Shown: positions 1 through 8,641 of the stretch, piece by piece
Position numbering within the stretch: position 1 is the stretch's first letter
Layout: the number at the start of each line of letters is the position of its first letter
Origin: Enterobacter sp. JUb54
GTDB taxonomy: Bacteria; Pseudomonadota; Gammaproteobacteria; Enterobacterales; Enterobacteriaceae
DNA: 64,000 nt
Assembly (NCBI RefSeq): GCF_014298075.1
Contig: NZ_CP060418.1
Span: forward strand, 1,302,001 to 1,366,000
Direction of reading: 5' to 3'
Notes under the pieces: generated by a model
Databases searched by the model: none
Told to the model about the DNA's origin: nothing
Seen by the model: the letters and a program-made list of their open reading frames with translations, nothing else
Translations under genes and position numbers: made by a program

Positions 1-1193
1 AGACTCAGCCCGTTCAGCAGTCCTGTGAAACGGTAGGTGCCGTAGACCAGATATTCAGACTGGTTGCTGCTGGAAGCGCCTGGCGTGGGGGTTAAATCCA
101 TAAACGAGTAGCGGCTGCCGAGGGAAACCTGCTCGGTGGCGGCCCAGTTCAGAGCGGTGGAGTAGGCGTTGCCGCTGCCCAGATCCTGCGTGCTGGTAAA
201 GAAGGGCTGAGCGAAGTAGGGACCGGAAGAGGTATTGTGCGCGTACGGCGTCACCAGGGCGCCGTTGCCATAAGCATTACCGTTGGCGGAGATGTGGTTA
301 TAATTCAGCGTCCACGCCAGAGACGGAGCGAGTTTCATACTGAACTGCGCGCCATAGCTGGTGCTGTTTACCTCGCCGGCCAGCGCTTTACCTTCGCTCA
401 GCCCGCGAATGAACTGGAGACCGATTTTTGGCTCAGTGGCATATTCATTCCACGAGAGAAAACTGTCGGCATAGACGATCCGCGTATAGTCGTCATAGTC
501 TTCGTACCACATCTGGGCGTTAACTTTGCGATCGCCAAACGCGATGGACTTCCCGCCACCGACGCCCCACATCCCGTTGGTGCTTTGCTCGATGTCGGTA
601 TACGCGGTGGTATCCAGAAACTGGTCGTCGCCCCAGGGTTTATAGCGGGTGATTTTGGTGGCATGCAGGAAATTGTCGCTATCGCCATAGCTGGCATCAA
701 TCGCCCGGAAAAGTATTGGCGTAATGCGCCAGTCATAGTCGCCGATAAAAGGAATATTAATCCGCTGGTCGCCGGCGGTGATCCTGAACCCATCGTCATG
801 CCAGCTGAGCCAGGCTTCGCCGATGCCGGTTTGATTGGGGCCGAGTTCGCTAACCAGATGGTCATCGTTATGGGAAATCCCACGCTGCAGAATGCCGCTG
901 ACGCCGAGGCTGACGCCATAATATTCCGCCGTGGCATATTTTACGCTGCCGCCGTAGCTGACCGTGTCCTGCGATAGGCCCGAAACAAAATAGGCGTTAT
1001 GGGTTGAATAATATAATATGCGCAGGCTGCCGCTGACGCTACCGCAGGTAAAGAATTCGGTGAGTGAACTGGCGACGCTGGATTTACAGTCCGTGGTTAA
1101 GGAAATTGTGGCGTGGCCGGCCTGGATCAATATCCCCTGGGAAATGAGTAACGCAGCCAACGTTAGTCCACGAGTCATGGTTTTGCTTTTCAT
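1..1193 (-). CDS. OprD-family outer membrane porin (3' end outside window)
   Basis: The reading frame is open from an ATG at 1193 to the window edge. It begins with a Sec-type signal peptide (MKSKTMTRG, then a hydrophobic stretch ending GHA). The mature part has many alternating aromatic and polar beta-strand segments and motifs usual in OprD-type substrate-specific porins, such as FRITAGDQRINIPFIGDYDW and GVGGGKSIAFGDRKVNAQMWY. Porins of this family form monomeric outer-membrane channels for small carboxylates or similar nutrients; the substrate cannot be read from the sequence. It lies downstream of, and in the same direction as, the truncated FAD-linked oxidase, so the two may once have formed a catabolic unit. 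The hairpin at 1231-1260 lies between them. The C-terminus is missing because the window ends. Confidence 0.8.
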   Translation of the reverse strand, partial: MKSKTMTRGLTLAALLISQGILIQAGHATISLTTDCKSSVASSLTEFFTCGSVSGSLRILYYSTHNAYFVSGLSQDTVSYGGSVKYATAEYYGVSLGVSGILQRGISHNDDHLVSELGPNQTGIGEAWLSWHDDGFRITAGDQRINIPFIGDYDWRITPILFRAIDASYGDSDNFLHATKITRYKPWGDDQFLDTTAYTDIEQSTNGMWGVGGGKSIAFGDRKVNAQMWYEDYDDYTRIVYADSFLSWNEYATEPKIGLQFIRGLSEGKALAGEVNSTSYGAQFSMKLAPSLAWTLNYNHISANGNAYGNGALVTPYAHNTSSGPYFAQPFFTSTQDLGSGNAYSTALNWAATEQVSLGSRYSFMDLTPTPGASSSNQSEYLVYGTYRFTGLLNGLS

Positions 1194-1230
1194 TGAGATC
1201 ACCCTGTTAAATATCACTTCAATTTTGGGA

Positions 1231-1260
1231 AGAAAAATACCTGCCATAAAAATGGCAGGT
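1231..1260 (-). terminator. Rho-independent terminator after the FAD-linked oxidase
   Basis: ACCTGCCAT at 1239-1247 and ATGGCAGGT at 1252-1260 form a perfect 9-bp stem with a 4-nt loop. On the minus strand the stem is followed by a short T run (1233-1237). It sits between the oxidase stop at 1310 and the porin start at 1193, so it would end oxidase transcription or attenuate read-through into the porin. Confidence 0.65.
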
Positions 1261-1309
1261 GATACCATCGTGTTTTTATTTTGTAGGGCGGCCAGTAAGG
1301 CTCGGGGCT

Positions 1310-2370
1310 TTATTTATCGTGTAAGGACAAGGGGTTACTGTCTAAGGCTAGCTGGTCGCGCTGGGCCCAGCCTCGTAGCTTGCCTGGATTAAGCAAACCG
1401 TCCGGGTCGATATATTTTTTGACGGCGACAACGTCGGGTCGAATAACTCCCTGCTTGCCATCTTCAACCTGATAAACATGTGGGTTATTAATTTTGACGT
1501 CATTATCGCGAAATATCTGCATAATTTCATTTAGCCGCTCTTCGGTCGAATAGCGCACCAGTTGCAGGCCGCTGGCGGTAATATTGCCATCATTATCACG
1601 CAGGAATTCAATATGCGAGATGACTTCGCCTGAGAATCGCTGCGCCATCTGCAAAATTTGCTGAGGGAAGTTCTGATAATTAAACGCTGTTTGTAAATAG
1701 GTCAGCGTATTGTCGATTTTCAGCGCATGCAGTGTGGTGTGGTTCCAGCAGTACTCCATTAATGAGGCATTGCGCTCCCGGGCCTCATCGCCGCTCTGGC
1801 GGATGGCATTTTCCCCTTTATGCTTCAGCACCAGCCCGGTGCAGAAGCCTTCACTCTCCTCGGCGATAACGCTGATGACCGCGTGCTGCCCGGCACGATA
1901 ATGGTCCTTGAGGTGGCTAAAATAGTCCGGGATCGGTGCGGCAAGCAGCGCCAGCTGGCGCTTGACGAATCCGGGAGAACGGAGGCACTCGTTGGCATAA
2001 TTCAGGGCGTCGGCGAAGTCGTCAAACACGTCAAGGCGTTCGATCCAGCGGTGCGTGGGGGCCAGCGCCAGTTCGACTTCAAGGATGATGCCGTTACTGC
2101 CGTAGGCGTGGTGCAGCAGCAGCGCCTGCGGCGCCGGAATGGTCAGCACTCGGGGAGAAGCCTCCACGGTCATGACTTTGACGCTGAGCACGTTGCCGGG
2201 CGCCGCCAGTGGGCCGTAGTTAATGGAGCCGATACCGCCAAAACCGCCGCAGTAGAGGCCGCCTAAGCTGGCCAACCGGAAGGTTGATGGCATGCAGCGC
2301 AACTCCCATCCTGTCGGACGGGTTGCGGCCTCAATGTCCGCCAGGCGAATGCCGGCCTGGGCGCTTACTC
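1310..2370 (-). pseudogene. FAD-linked oxidase, N-terminally truncated
   Basis: The translation matches the C-terminal two thirds of a VAO/GlcD-type FAD-linked oxidase. It contains the end of the FAD-binding domain (RLADIEAATRPTGWEL, then GGLYCGGFGGIGSINYG) and the FAD-linked oxidase C-terminal domain, ending in YIDPDGLLNPGKLRGW, a typical family terminus. Such enzymes oxidise alpha-hydroxy acids, lactate or glycolate using FAD. The frame can be read back to about 2366, where it meets an in-frame TGA. The first part of the FAD domain is missing, and in its place the opposite strand carries a fimbrial subunit fragment. The only in-frame start (TTG at 2302) has no visible ribosome binding site and lies within the conserved domain, so this is probably not a working enzyme. 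Confidence 0.8.
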
Positions 2371-2601
2371 AAACTTGATAGCTCGGGGACAGACGACGCC
2401 AGCGGGATCGGGATCCAACTTGCCACCGCGCAGGATGAGTCGTCTTTTATTCATCTCAGCGCTGAGCTTAGCGGAGATTTCCCGTTGGATGGTATGGCTT
2501 CTGTGACCATCCCGATTTTTGCCCGCTATATCCAGACGGAAACTCAGGTTAGTCCCGGGCGGGCGGATAGCAGCGTCATTTATAACCTTGAATACCGGTA
2601 A
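2366..2601 (+). pseudogene. Type 1 fimbrial subunit, C-terminal fragment
   Basis: Read in the plus frame, the last 70-odd residues resemble the C-terminal half of a chaperone-usher pilin: ASGIGIQL, then FPLDGMASVTIPIFARYIQT, ending in SSVIYNLEYR. The GIGIQL strand, the alternating F-strand and the penultimate tyrosine are standard pilin features. The signal peptide, first cysteine and N-terminal donor strand are absent. Upstream of about 2366 the same frame runs antisense through the oxidase. No chaperone, usher or other pilin gene is nearby. It is best read as the surviving tail of a deleted fimbrial operon. Confidence 0.7.
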
Positions 2602-2799
2602 AAGCGGGAGCCGCTTTTCTAATCGACTTCACAGGCAAGTCGTTACACCGTAACTTTATGCCAGGCACACGAAGTTATCCGTGAGATAAAAATACGACAC
2701 TACAAAACAGGACATAACTATGGCTGGAGGGGCTAGTGTAGCTCCGACGTCATTACCTGTATTTGCATGCAATCAAAATCTGTTGACTCACATAAAGTC

Positions 2800-3340
2800 T
2801 AATTCACAAGTCGGTCATAAGCGGTAAAGGGCAGGGAAGTCTGGTGTTGACACAGATGCCAGTAATATTCAGCTCGTTCATGGCACGACAAAACTGAGTC
2901 TGGCCATCTCCGCCGGTAGCCTGCTAATAGGTGAATGTGGACTCCGAACTGACGAAGAGAAGCTGCATACCGACTCGTTGCATCATCAACGTAAACGAGC
3001 AGCGTGCAGGCCGGACCACGGTCCTCGAACCAGTGATGTTCACTGCCATCAATCTGAATCAACTCACCGATACAGGTCCGACGCAGGCGTGGCTGATGCA
3101 CACGAGGCGGCCGTGCTTACGTAGGATCCATAAACCGTCCCGGGTCATGAGCTTACACACAATCTCTTTAGCAAGATTAAGATCATGAATATCAGCAAGC
3201 TTCTCGCAGGCTAATGTCGGACCAAAGTCGGCGTAACGTTCGCGGATGATGCGCAGTACAGGCTCTGCAAGGCCTGACATCAACTGCCGATTACCAGGCT
3301 GGCCACGTCGAGGGTATCCTGAAGATCCTGAGTCGGTTGA
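2800..3340 (-). pseudogene. ISNCY-like (IS1202-type) transposase remnant
   Basis: Two overlapping minus-strand frames give consecutive parts of an integrase-like transposase. The first part (about 3340-3100) carries RRGQPGNRQL and RIIRERYADFGPTLACEKL, the linker and second HTH region of this group. The second (about 3101-2800) carries CIGELIQIDGSEHHWFEDRG and CTLLVYVDDATSR, the start of the DDE catalytic core with its first aspartates. A frameshift separates them, both ends are missing, and the sequence after DDATSR no longer follows the family. No terminal repeats were found. Non-functional. Confidence 0.7.
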
Positions 3341-3622
3341 AGTGGTGCATCGCGAAAATGTCAGGACGGTGTTCATCCTGCAAAAAGAATTGAGCATTGA
3401 GTGAGAGATTGTAGCGCAACATAGCCATGCTGGATTAGTCCTGTGGAAACCGTGCATTTTGGCTACAGCCCTATTGGTGCGCATAATGTATATTATGTTA
3501 AATCAAATTTCTCATCTGCAGATAATCATACATTTACCCTGTACCCCATCTTCTTCTCGCAGGACATTATGTTTGTTGGTTACTTTCTTCATACTCATAC
3601 TGTTTATGAGGACAAATGCCGC

Positions 3623-3998
3623 ATGTTCATACTCACACAACTCAATATCAACCAACGGCAGCGTCTATGGGTCCACACGTGCCAGCCGCTTTTATACCCG
3701 TTACAATATCTTATAGACCGTCTGGCTTTGCGTTCATCAGCCACGCAATCCGCTTCACTTCAAGCGCTCAAGTTTTTCTATGAATTCTGGCACCAGAAAC
3801 ATGGCGTGACGTTTTGCTTCAGTTTCTATTCCTCCAATCACAATCCAATGATCGCCATTGATGGACTGACAGCCTTTTTTCATTATCTGGAAAATGAGCA
3901 TTTATGTGTACCAGTGTTAACCATCTGGTCTACTACGCAGACCACTCCTCTAAGTCGTACAAACATCAGGCATGTACATGTGGTTATTCGCTTTAGTT
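3623..3998 (+). pseudogene. Probable tyrosine-type integrase, N-terminal fragment
   Basis: From an ATG at 3623 the frame reads MFILTQLNINQRQRLW, then YPLQYLIDRLALRSSATQ, LQALKFFYEFWHQKHG and LTAFFHYLEN. This pattern of amphipathic helices with an ATQ-x-LQALKFFYEFW core looks like the SAM-like N-terminal DNA-binding domain of a site-specific recombinase. The similarity ends after RTNIRHVHVVIRF, where an IS3-family orfA fragment begins on the other strand, so the catalytic domain with its R-H-R-Y residues is gone. The assignment rests on pattern recognition of one domain and is moderate only. It fits a former mobile island at this site. Confidence 0.45.
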
Positions 3999-4090
3999 GC
4001 GTTGACCAATTGAATCTACAGTGGTTTTTTAATATATCTCTTTCCATTTCAACTCGTTGAAGTTTTTTCTTCAATCAGCTCGCGATTGAT
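3990..4090 (-). pseudogene. IS3-family orfA C-terminal fragment
   Basis: The minus strand reads ELIEEKLQRVEMERDILKNH just before an in-frame stop in the shifted frame. KLQRVEMERDILK is the coiled-coil tail of IS3-family OrfA proteins. Only about 100 bp can be recognised, and it lies directly against the integrase fragment. It differs from the IS3-family element at 4155-4830, so it represents a separate insertion. Confidence 0.5.
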
Positions 4091-4170
4091 TTAGTCGTAG
4101 GCTATGCCTGATTCCACTATCATTATTCAACCTTAAATTTCGTAGCAGTTCCATTGTAAGTACACCCGTT

Positions 4171-4563
4171 TTAGTTCCACGCACTTTTTGAGGTTTCTGG
4201 TTTTTCAGCCATCAGCCGATACTCTTCCGGTGTCAGGTTATTCAGGGATTCATGAGGTCGCTCGCTGTTATATTCTGTCAGCCAGCGCTCTGTGATTTCC
4301 CTCGCTTCATTCAGGGTTCTGAACAGATAAAAATCCAGAATTTCTGTCCTGTACGTCCTGTTAAACCGTTCGATAAACGCATTCTGTGTCGGTTTGCCTG
4401 GTTTAATAAATTCCAGCACCACACCATGGTCTTCGGCCCATTGCGCCAGCGCAAGTGAGACGAGTTCTGGCCCGTTGTCCATACGCATCTTCAACGGATA
4501 TCCACGGTTTGCCACTATCCTGTCCAGCACCCTGACGACCCGTTGAGCTGGAATATTCAGGTC
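4171..4563 (-). pseudogene. IS3-family OrfB (DDE transposase), C-terminal part
   Basis: The frame reads IEIDLNIPAQRVVRVLDRI and then RMDNGPELVSLALAQWAEDH, with the second catalytic aspartate in RMDNGPE. It continues with FIKPGKPTQNAFIERFNRTY, which holds the third catalytic residue (E of AFIERFN), and ends PHESLNNLTPEEY. These are hallmark IS3 OrfB motifs. The N-terminal part with the first catalytic aspartate has been deleted, and the frame joins the end of the truncated orfA, so no complete transposase can be made. Confidence 0.85.
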
Positions 4564-4568
4564 GATTT

Positions 4569-4751
4569 CTATCCAAGATCTTTCATCTTTTTGATATCAG
4601 AGGCTTCCATACCGCCGAACTTTGCTTTCCAGTTGTAGTACGAGGCCTCAGAGATCCCGGCCTCGCGGCAGACGTCTTTAACGGTGCGTCCGGCTTCGAC
4701 GGACTTCAGAACGGTGATGATCTGGTGTTCGGTGAATCGTGCTTTACGCAT
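4569..4751 (-). pseudogene. IS3-family OrfA, truncated
   Basis: Starting at the ATG at 4751, preceded by a strong GGAGGAG ribosome binding site, the product is MRKARFTEHQIITVLKSVEA and continues with a helix-turn-helix (KDVCREAGISEASYYNWKAK). It normally continues into a leucine-zipper segment after ASDIKKMKDL, but here it stops two codons later because of the internal deletion of the element. The DNA-binding HTH is intact, so a short protein that binds the IS ends could still be produced. Confidence 0.8.
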
Positions 4752-4830
4752 GGCGATCTCCTCCGGGGACATAATCAGTATGCCGGAAGATCTCTAAATG
4801 TGAATGGTCCGGTTTACCGGGATACTTACA

Positions 4831-5039
4831 AGACCAGTGACCTTAAAGCGATTACCATTCCCGTCCTGGTGATGCAGGGGGATGATGATCAGGTTGTTCC
4901 CTACCAAAATGCCGCTATCCTGCAGGATAAGTTACTCTCTAATAGCACGCTGCGAATCTACCCTGGTTTTCCGCACGGCATGCATACAACTCATGCCGAA
5001 GTGATTAATGCCGATATTCTGGCTTTTATCCGCAGTTAA
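4831..5039 (+). pseudogene. Alpha/beta hydrolase, C-terminal fragment
   Basis: Immediately after the IS end the plus frame reads LKAITIPVLVMQGDDDQVVP and then LRIYPGFPHGMHTTHAEVIN, ending FIRS. These are the last two catalytic segments of a non-heme chloroperoxidase-type alpha/beta hydrolase: the acid in GDDDQVVP and the histidine in FPHGMHTT. The nucleophile region and the rest of the N-terminus are absent. The gene was cut by the insertion sequence. Confidence 0.8.
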
Positions 5040-5151
5040 TAGCAGATTAAAGGGGCCGGTGGTTGACATCACCGGCCTACCTGCCAGGCGTTTGCAAAAT
5101 TCGAATCGTCCCTCGTTACCGTTTTGGCACAACGGACTATGGCCTCTGAAA

Positions 5152-6486
5152 TTAACGATATTGTTCATTTTCAACGGCTTCGCGTACTTTCACCAATGCT
5201 TTCTGCAAGTTCTCAATCGAGACAGACCCAAGCGCTATCCGAATGGCCTGGGGTATGGTCTGTGAGGTGCAGAAAGGTTCGGCAGTTGAAACCGAAATAT
5301 GGCTATCCATCAGAACTTTCACGACACGATCGGCCCGTGATTCATCGGAAAGTGGCAGCCAGGCAAAATAGGAACCTGGATGTGTAATACAGGGAATATC
5401 GCCCAGGGCATCCCTGAGCACTGCCTGTCTGTGACGAGCATCCTGTCGCTTTAGCTCTTCAAAGCGTTCAACGGTGCCATCCTGTATCCAGTTGCACACC
5501 AGCGTGGTCATCACTGACGGGGTATTCCAGGTCGTTGCCCGGACGGCTCTTTCGATGGCGGGACGGTATGCTTCAGGGCACACAACGGCGCCAACCCGAA
5601 GACCGGTGGCGACATTCTTCGAATAGCCGGTGACGTAAACCGTGCGCTCGGGTGCGTAAAACGCAATCGGCGGCGGCGGTCTGCGGATCAGGTAGGAATA
5701 GGCGGTATCCTCAATAATCAGTAAGTCATGTTCGCGGGCGATCGCCGCCAGATCCTTCCTCTGGCGATGCGTCAGCACCCATCCCAGGGGGTTATGTAAG
5801 GTCGGCATGGCATACACTGCCCTGATACGTCTTTTCTGACATAGCTGCCTGAGTACGTTGAAATCCGGGCCATCGGTCAGGGACGGGATGGCGATGAGTT
5901 CAAGATGGTACAGTTCGGCCAGGACTTTAAACCCCGGATAGGTAAGTGCATCCACAGCCACGACGTCTCCAGGCCTCAGCAGGCCCATAGCTGTCACCGT
6001 TAGCCCATGCTGTGCGCCATTCACAATCACCACACTGTCTGCTGTCGGTTTAAACCCCCTTCCTGACAGATGTTCTGCAATGATCTCGCGCTCAGCCAGC
6101 CTGCCCGCATGAGGCTGGTAACGCAGGTGCGATTCGATATCCCCGGCGGTAGCTATCTGCCGGAGTGCATCGCGCAGAAGCTCACCCTGCCCGGGCAGCG
6201 CGGGATAGTTGAAATTCAGATCCAGCACGTCCGTTGCCACGGCAAGCTGGTCGATACCATGGCCATAAGGTAACGAAATTTCCCGGACAAACGTCCCCCG
6301 GCCGGTCTCGCCGCTGACAAGGCCCATTGCTTCCAGTTCGCTATAGACCCGCGTCGCCGTAGCCAGCGAGATATGTTCCTGAGCTGAAAGATCGCGGTGA
6401 GTCGGCAAACGGCTGCCGGCCAGGATTTTCCCGCTGCGAATCATCTCCGCAAATTTATCCACGATGGCTTTATAACGTGCTTTCAT
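5152..6486 (-). CDS. MocR-type GntR/aminotransferase transcriptional regulator
   Basis: This 444-residue protein has an N-terminal GntR winged helix (about residues 1-70; LPTHRDLSAQEHISLATATR, GRGTFV). A fold-type I aminotransferase domain follows, with NGAQHGL, the PLP-site aspartate in IIEDTAYS and the PLP lysine in TGYSKNVATGLRVG. MocR proteins are cytoplasmic regulators that sense PLP or an amino compound and commonly control a divergent transporter or PLP enzyme. Here the divergent neighbour is an EamA exporter at 6591, with about 100 bp of shared control region. The ATG at 6486 is preferred over an upstream TTG at 6504, since it begins right at the winged-helix domain. The ligand is unknown. 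Confidence 0.85.
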   Translation of the reverse strand: MKARYKAIVDKFAEMIRSGKILAGSRLPTHRDLSAQEHISLATATRVYSELEAMGLVSGETGRGTFVREISLPYGHGIDQLAVATDVLDLNFNYPALPGQGELLRDALRQIATAGDIESHLRYQPHAGRLAEREIIAEHLSGRGFKPTADSVVIVNGAQHGLTVTAMGLLRPGDVVAVDALTYPGFKVLAELYHLELIAIPSLTDGPDFNVLRQLCQKRRIRAVYAMPTLHNPLGWVLTHRQRKDLAAIAREHDLLIIEDTAYSYLIRRPPPPIAFYAPERTVYVTGYSKNVATGLRVGAVVCPEAYRPAIERAVRATTWNTPSVMTTLVCNWIQDGTVERFEELKRQDARHRQAVLRDALGDIPCITHPGSYFAWLPLSDESRADRVVKVLMDSHISVSTAEPFCTSQTIPQAIRIALGSVSIENLQKALVKVREAVENEQYR

Positions 6487-6590
6487 CAAATGTATCCATG
6501 ACAATAATTTGATTGTATTAGATTGATGAGATTACCATCCGCCCAACACATGCTCAAGCCTGCGGGCAAAACATAGATAACGAGGTCAAC

Positions 6591-7481
6591 GTGGTTAATT
6601 CAGTGGTACATAAAACCGATCCCAGCGCAGCTTCCGGCTGGATTAACGGTCTGTTGGGCGTCGTGATTTTTAGTGGCTCATTACCTGCTACGCGTGTCGC
6701 CGTACTTGATATGGATCCGTTCTTCCTGACATTCCTCCGTGCGTCCATTGCCGGCATCCTGGCTGTCATGTTGATCTTCGGTTTTCGGGAAAAGCGCCCG
6801 CACGCATCACAACTCATCCCACTCGTCATTGTGTCACTGGGCGTGGTGATTGGCTTTCCGTTACTGACGGCGATGGCATTGCAACATGCCACCTCTGCCC
6901 ACTCGATCGTCTTCCTGGGGCTTCTGCCCCTGACAACCGCGATTTTTGGCGTCCTGCGGGGTGGCGAACGACCTAAACTGGCCTTCTGGATCTTCTCCGT
7001 CATCGGCAGCCTGCTAGTGATGGGCTTTGCTCTCTCAAAAGGAGCCTCCGCTTCACTTACCGGTGATTTACTGATGCTGGCGGCGGTGATTGCCTGCGGC
7101 CTGGGCTATGCCGAAGGTGCCAAACTGACCCGCGTCCTGGGCGGATGGCAGGTTATCAGCTGGGCGCTGATTATTTCCCTGCCCTTCATGCTCATCGCGG
7201 CCTTATTCACCATGCCTGCCACCTTTTCTGGCATCGGTTCGCCTGCCTGGGTTTCGCTGGGATACGTGTCGCTTTTCAGCATGCTGATTGGTTTTATCTT
7301 CTGGTACAAAGGGCTGGCGATCGGCGGCATTGCTGCGGTCGGCCAGTTGCAACTTCTGCAGCCTTTCTTTGGCCTGGGTCTTTCGGCCACGCTCCTGCAT
7401 GAAACCGTCAGCCCCCTGATGGTGCTCGTCACGCTTGGGGTCATTCTGTGTGTTATCGGCTCCCGTAAGTTCGCCCGATAG
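6591..7481 (+). CDS. EamA/DMT-family transporter (exporter)
   Basis: The 296-residue protein has about ten hydrophobic helices arranged as two repeated EamA halves (FSGSLPATRVAVLDMDPFFL at the start of the first; LSPLM-like helix before the C-terminus). DMT exporters are inner-membrane proteins that export amino acids or metabolites. A GTG start at 6591 follows a GAGG ribosome binding site. Divergence from the MocR regulator suggests control by that regulator in response to its PLP-linked ligand. The truncated DapA-like gene follows in the same direction. Confidence 0.85.
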   Translation: MVNSVVHKTDPSAASGWINGLLGVVIFSGSLPATRVAVLDMDPFFLTFLRASIAGILAVMLIFGFREKRPHASQLIPLVIVSLGVVIGFPLLTAMALQHATSAHSIVFLGLLPLTTAIFGVLRGGERPKLAFWIFSVIGSLLVMGFALSKGASASLTGDLLMLAAVIACGLGYAEGAKLTRVLGGWQVISWALIISLPFMLIAALFTMPATFSGIGSPAWVSLGYVSLFSMLIGFIFWYKGLAIGGIAAVGQLQLLQPFFGLGLSATLLHETVSPLMVLVTLGVILCVIGSRKFAR

Positions 7482-7558
7482 CGTTCGTCAGACAGGAAGC
7501 GCACCCCGGTGACCATCCTGATCCGGGGAATGATTATTTCTTTTATAAGGACGCCAAT

Positions 7559-7996
7559 ATGTTTACTGGTTTGAGTGCATTTCCCCTTACCCCCCTTGTG
7601 GATGGTGAAATAGCTGAAGCATCATTTGTCTCGTTGATTGAAAACCTGGCTGACGCAGGGGTGAATTCTATCGGCGCGCTGGGTTCGACGGGCAGTTATG
7701 CCTATCTGACCCGCGAACAACGGCTCAGAGCTACAAGGCTGGCGGTAAACGCAGCTGCAGGAATCCCGGTGATGACCAGTATTGGGCATGTCAGTACTGA
7801 TGAAGTGATGAGGCTCGCGGAAGATGCACAGAACGCCGGTGTCAGCGGTGTGCTTTTGGCCCCTGTATCCTATCAGAGACTGACATCCGATGAAGTGTTT
7901 CGGCTGTATGACCGGGTCGCGACTGAGCTGTCTGTCCCGCTTTGCATTTATGATAATGCGGCCACCACAGGATTCGAGTTCACAGATGAACTTTAG
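7559..7996 (+). pseudogene. DapA-like (dihydrodipicolinate synthase family) lyase, truncated
   Basis: The first 140 residues follow the DHDPS/N-acetylneuraminate lyase family: GLSAFPLTPLVDGEI, GVNSIGALGSTGSYAYLT with the pyruvate-binding GSTGS, VMTSIGH, and PLCIYDNAATTGFEF. Family members are near 300 residues. This one stops at 145, before the Schiff-base lysine expected soon after the YDN motif, so it cannot be an active aldolase. A ribosome binding site (AAGGA) precedes the ATG. The frame ends where an AraC-family reading frame, also truncated, starts, so a deletion has probably joined two genes near 8000. Confidence 0.8.
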
Positions 7997-8004
7997 CATT
8001 ATCA

Positions 8005-8628
8005 GTGAATTTCTCCCTGGCAGATATCATTGGCGTCATTCTCGATACTGAAGGAGGTACGCCTTTTGAGAATGCAGCAAGCAAGGAAGATCACGATGTT
8101 CCTGAGAATATTGAGCATTTACTCTCCATTCTCGAGCGGATGTTATCGTTGAGCCGCCATCCATCAAGCGTCGGCTTTATGGGGAAACACCTCAAACGTG
8201 AATTGATGTTTGCCATTCTTACTGGTCGTTTTGGTGATGCTTTGCTTAAAGGCGTGATGAATATTCAAAATGCCGGGGATATTTATCAGATTAACCGCTG
8301 GATAAAACAGAATTTCAGAGGTGTTTTCAGTGTACAGGAACTCGCAGATAAAACGCGTTTGAGTGTTTCACGCTTTCATCAAAAGTTTAAAACAGCAGTC
8401 GGGATGGGGCCGCTACAGTGTCAGAAGCAATTGCGACTGAGCGAAGCAAGGCGACTGATGCTGGTACAGGATCTGTCCGTCACTGAAGCTGGCATGGAAG
8501 TGGGCTACGAAAGCCTTTCGCAGTTTATCCGGGACTATCGCCGCCAGTTCGGATTAACCCCCCTCAAAGATATTCAGCAGCTGCGTGGCGCCATAAAAAA
8601 CAGCCCGCTTAAGAGCGGGCTGCGGTAG
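8005..8628 (+). pseudogene. AraC-family regulator (YqhC-like), N-terminally truncated
   Basis: The frame contains the end of an AraC N-terminal ligand domain (LLSILERMLSLSRHP, GKHLKRELMFAILTG). It continues into a complete double helix-turn-helix: FSVQELADKTRLSVSRFHQK and RRLMLVQDLSVTEAGMEVGY, then ESLSQFIRDYRRQFGLTP. The order fits the YqhC group, which activates aldehyde-reducing alcohol dehydrogenases and aldo/keto reductases. About the first 80-90 residues are missing because the frame begins at the junction with the DapA-like fragment. A GTG at 8005 is the first possible start but has no clear ribosome binding site. The convergent alcohol dehydrogenase at 8642 is a natural former target. 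Confidence 0.75.
8594..8622 (-). terminator. Rho-independent terminator of the alcohol dehydrogenase
   Basis: CAGCCCGCT (8601-8609) and AGCGGGCTG (8614-8622) form a perfect 9-bp stem with a TAAG loop. On the minus strand it is followed by six T residues (8595-8600). It overlaps the end of the convergent AraC frame. Confidence 0.85.
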
Positions 8629-8641
8629 AAAACGATAACGA

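Larger units (their letters stand above)
4155..4830 (-). mobile_element. IS3-family insertion sequence with internal deletion
   Basis: The element is bounded by imperfect inverted repeats: TGTAAGTACACCCG starts at 4155 and, on the minus strand, TGTAAGTATCCCGG starts at 4830. It contains an IS407-group type orfA (4569-4751) and the C-terminal part of orfB (4171-4562). The central segment, covering the end of orfA and most of the DDE domain, is missing at about 4563-4572. It is therefore a defective, non-autonomous copy that keeps both ends. No matching target-site duplication is visible (CCAT on the left, AGAC on the right), so at least one flank has been rearranged since insertion. It interrupts the hydrolase fragment at 4831-5039. 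Confidence 0.8.

Noticed and set aside
1820..2266. Plus-strand frame of 148 codons
   Set aside because: Shadow of the FAD-linked oxidase on the other strand.
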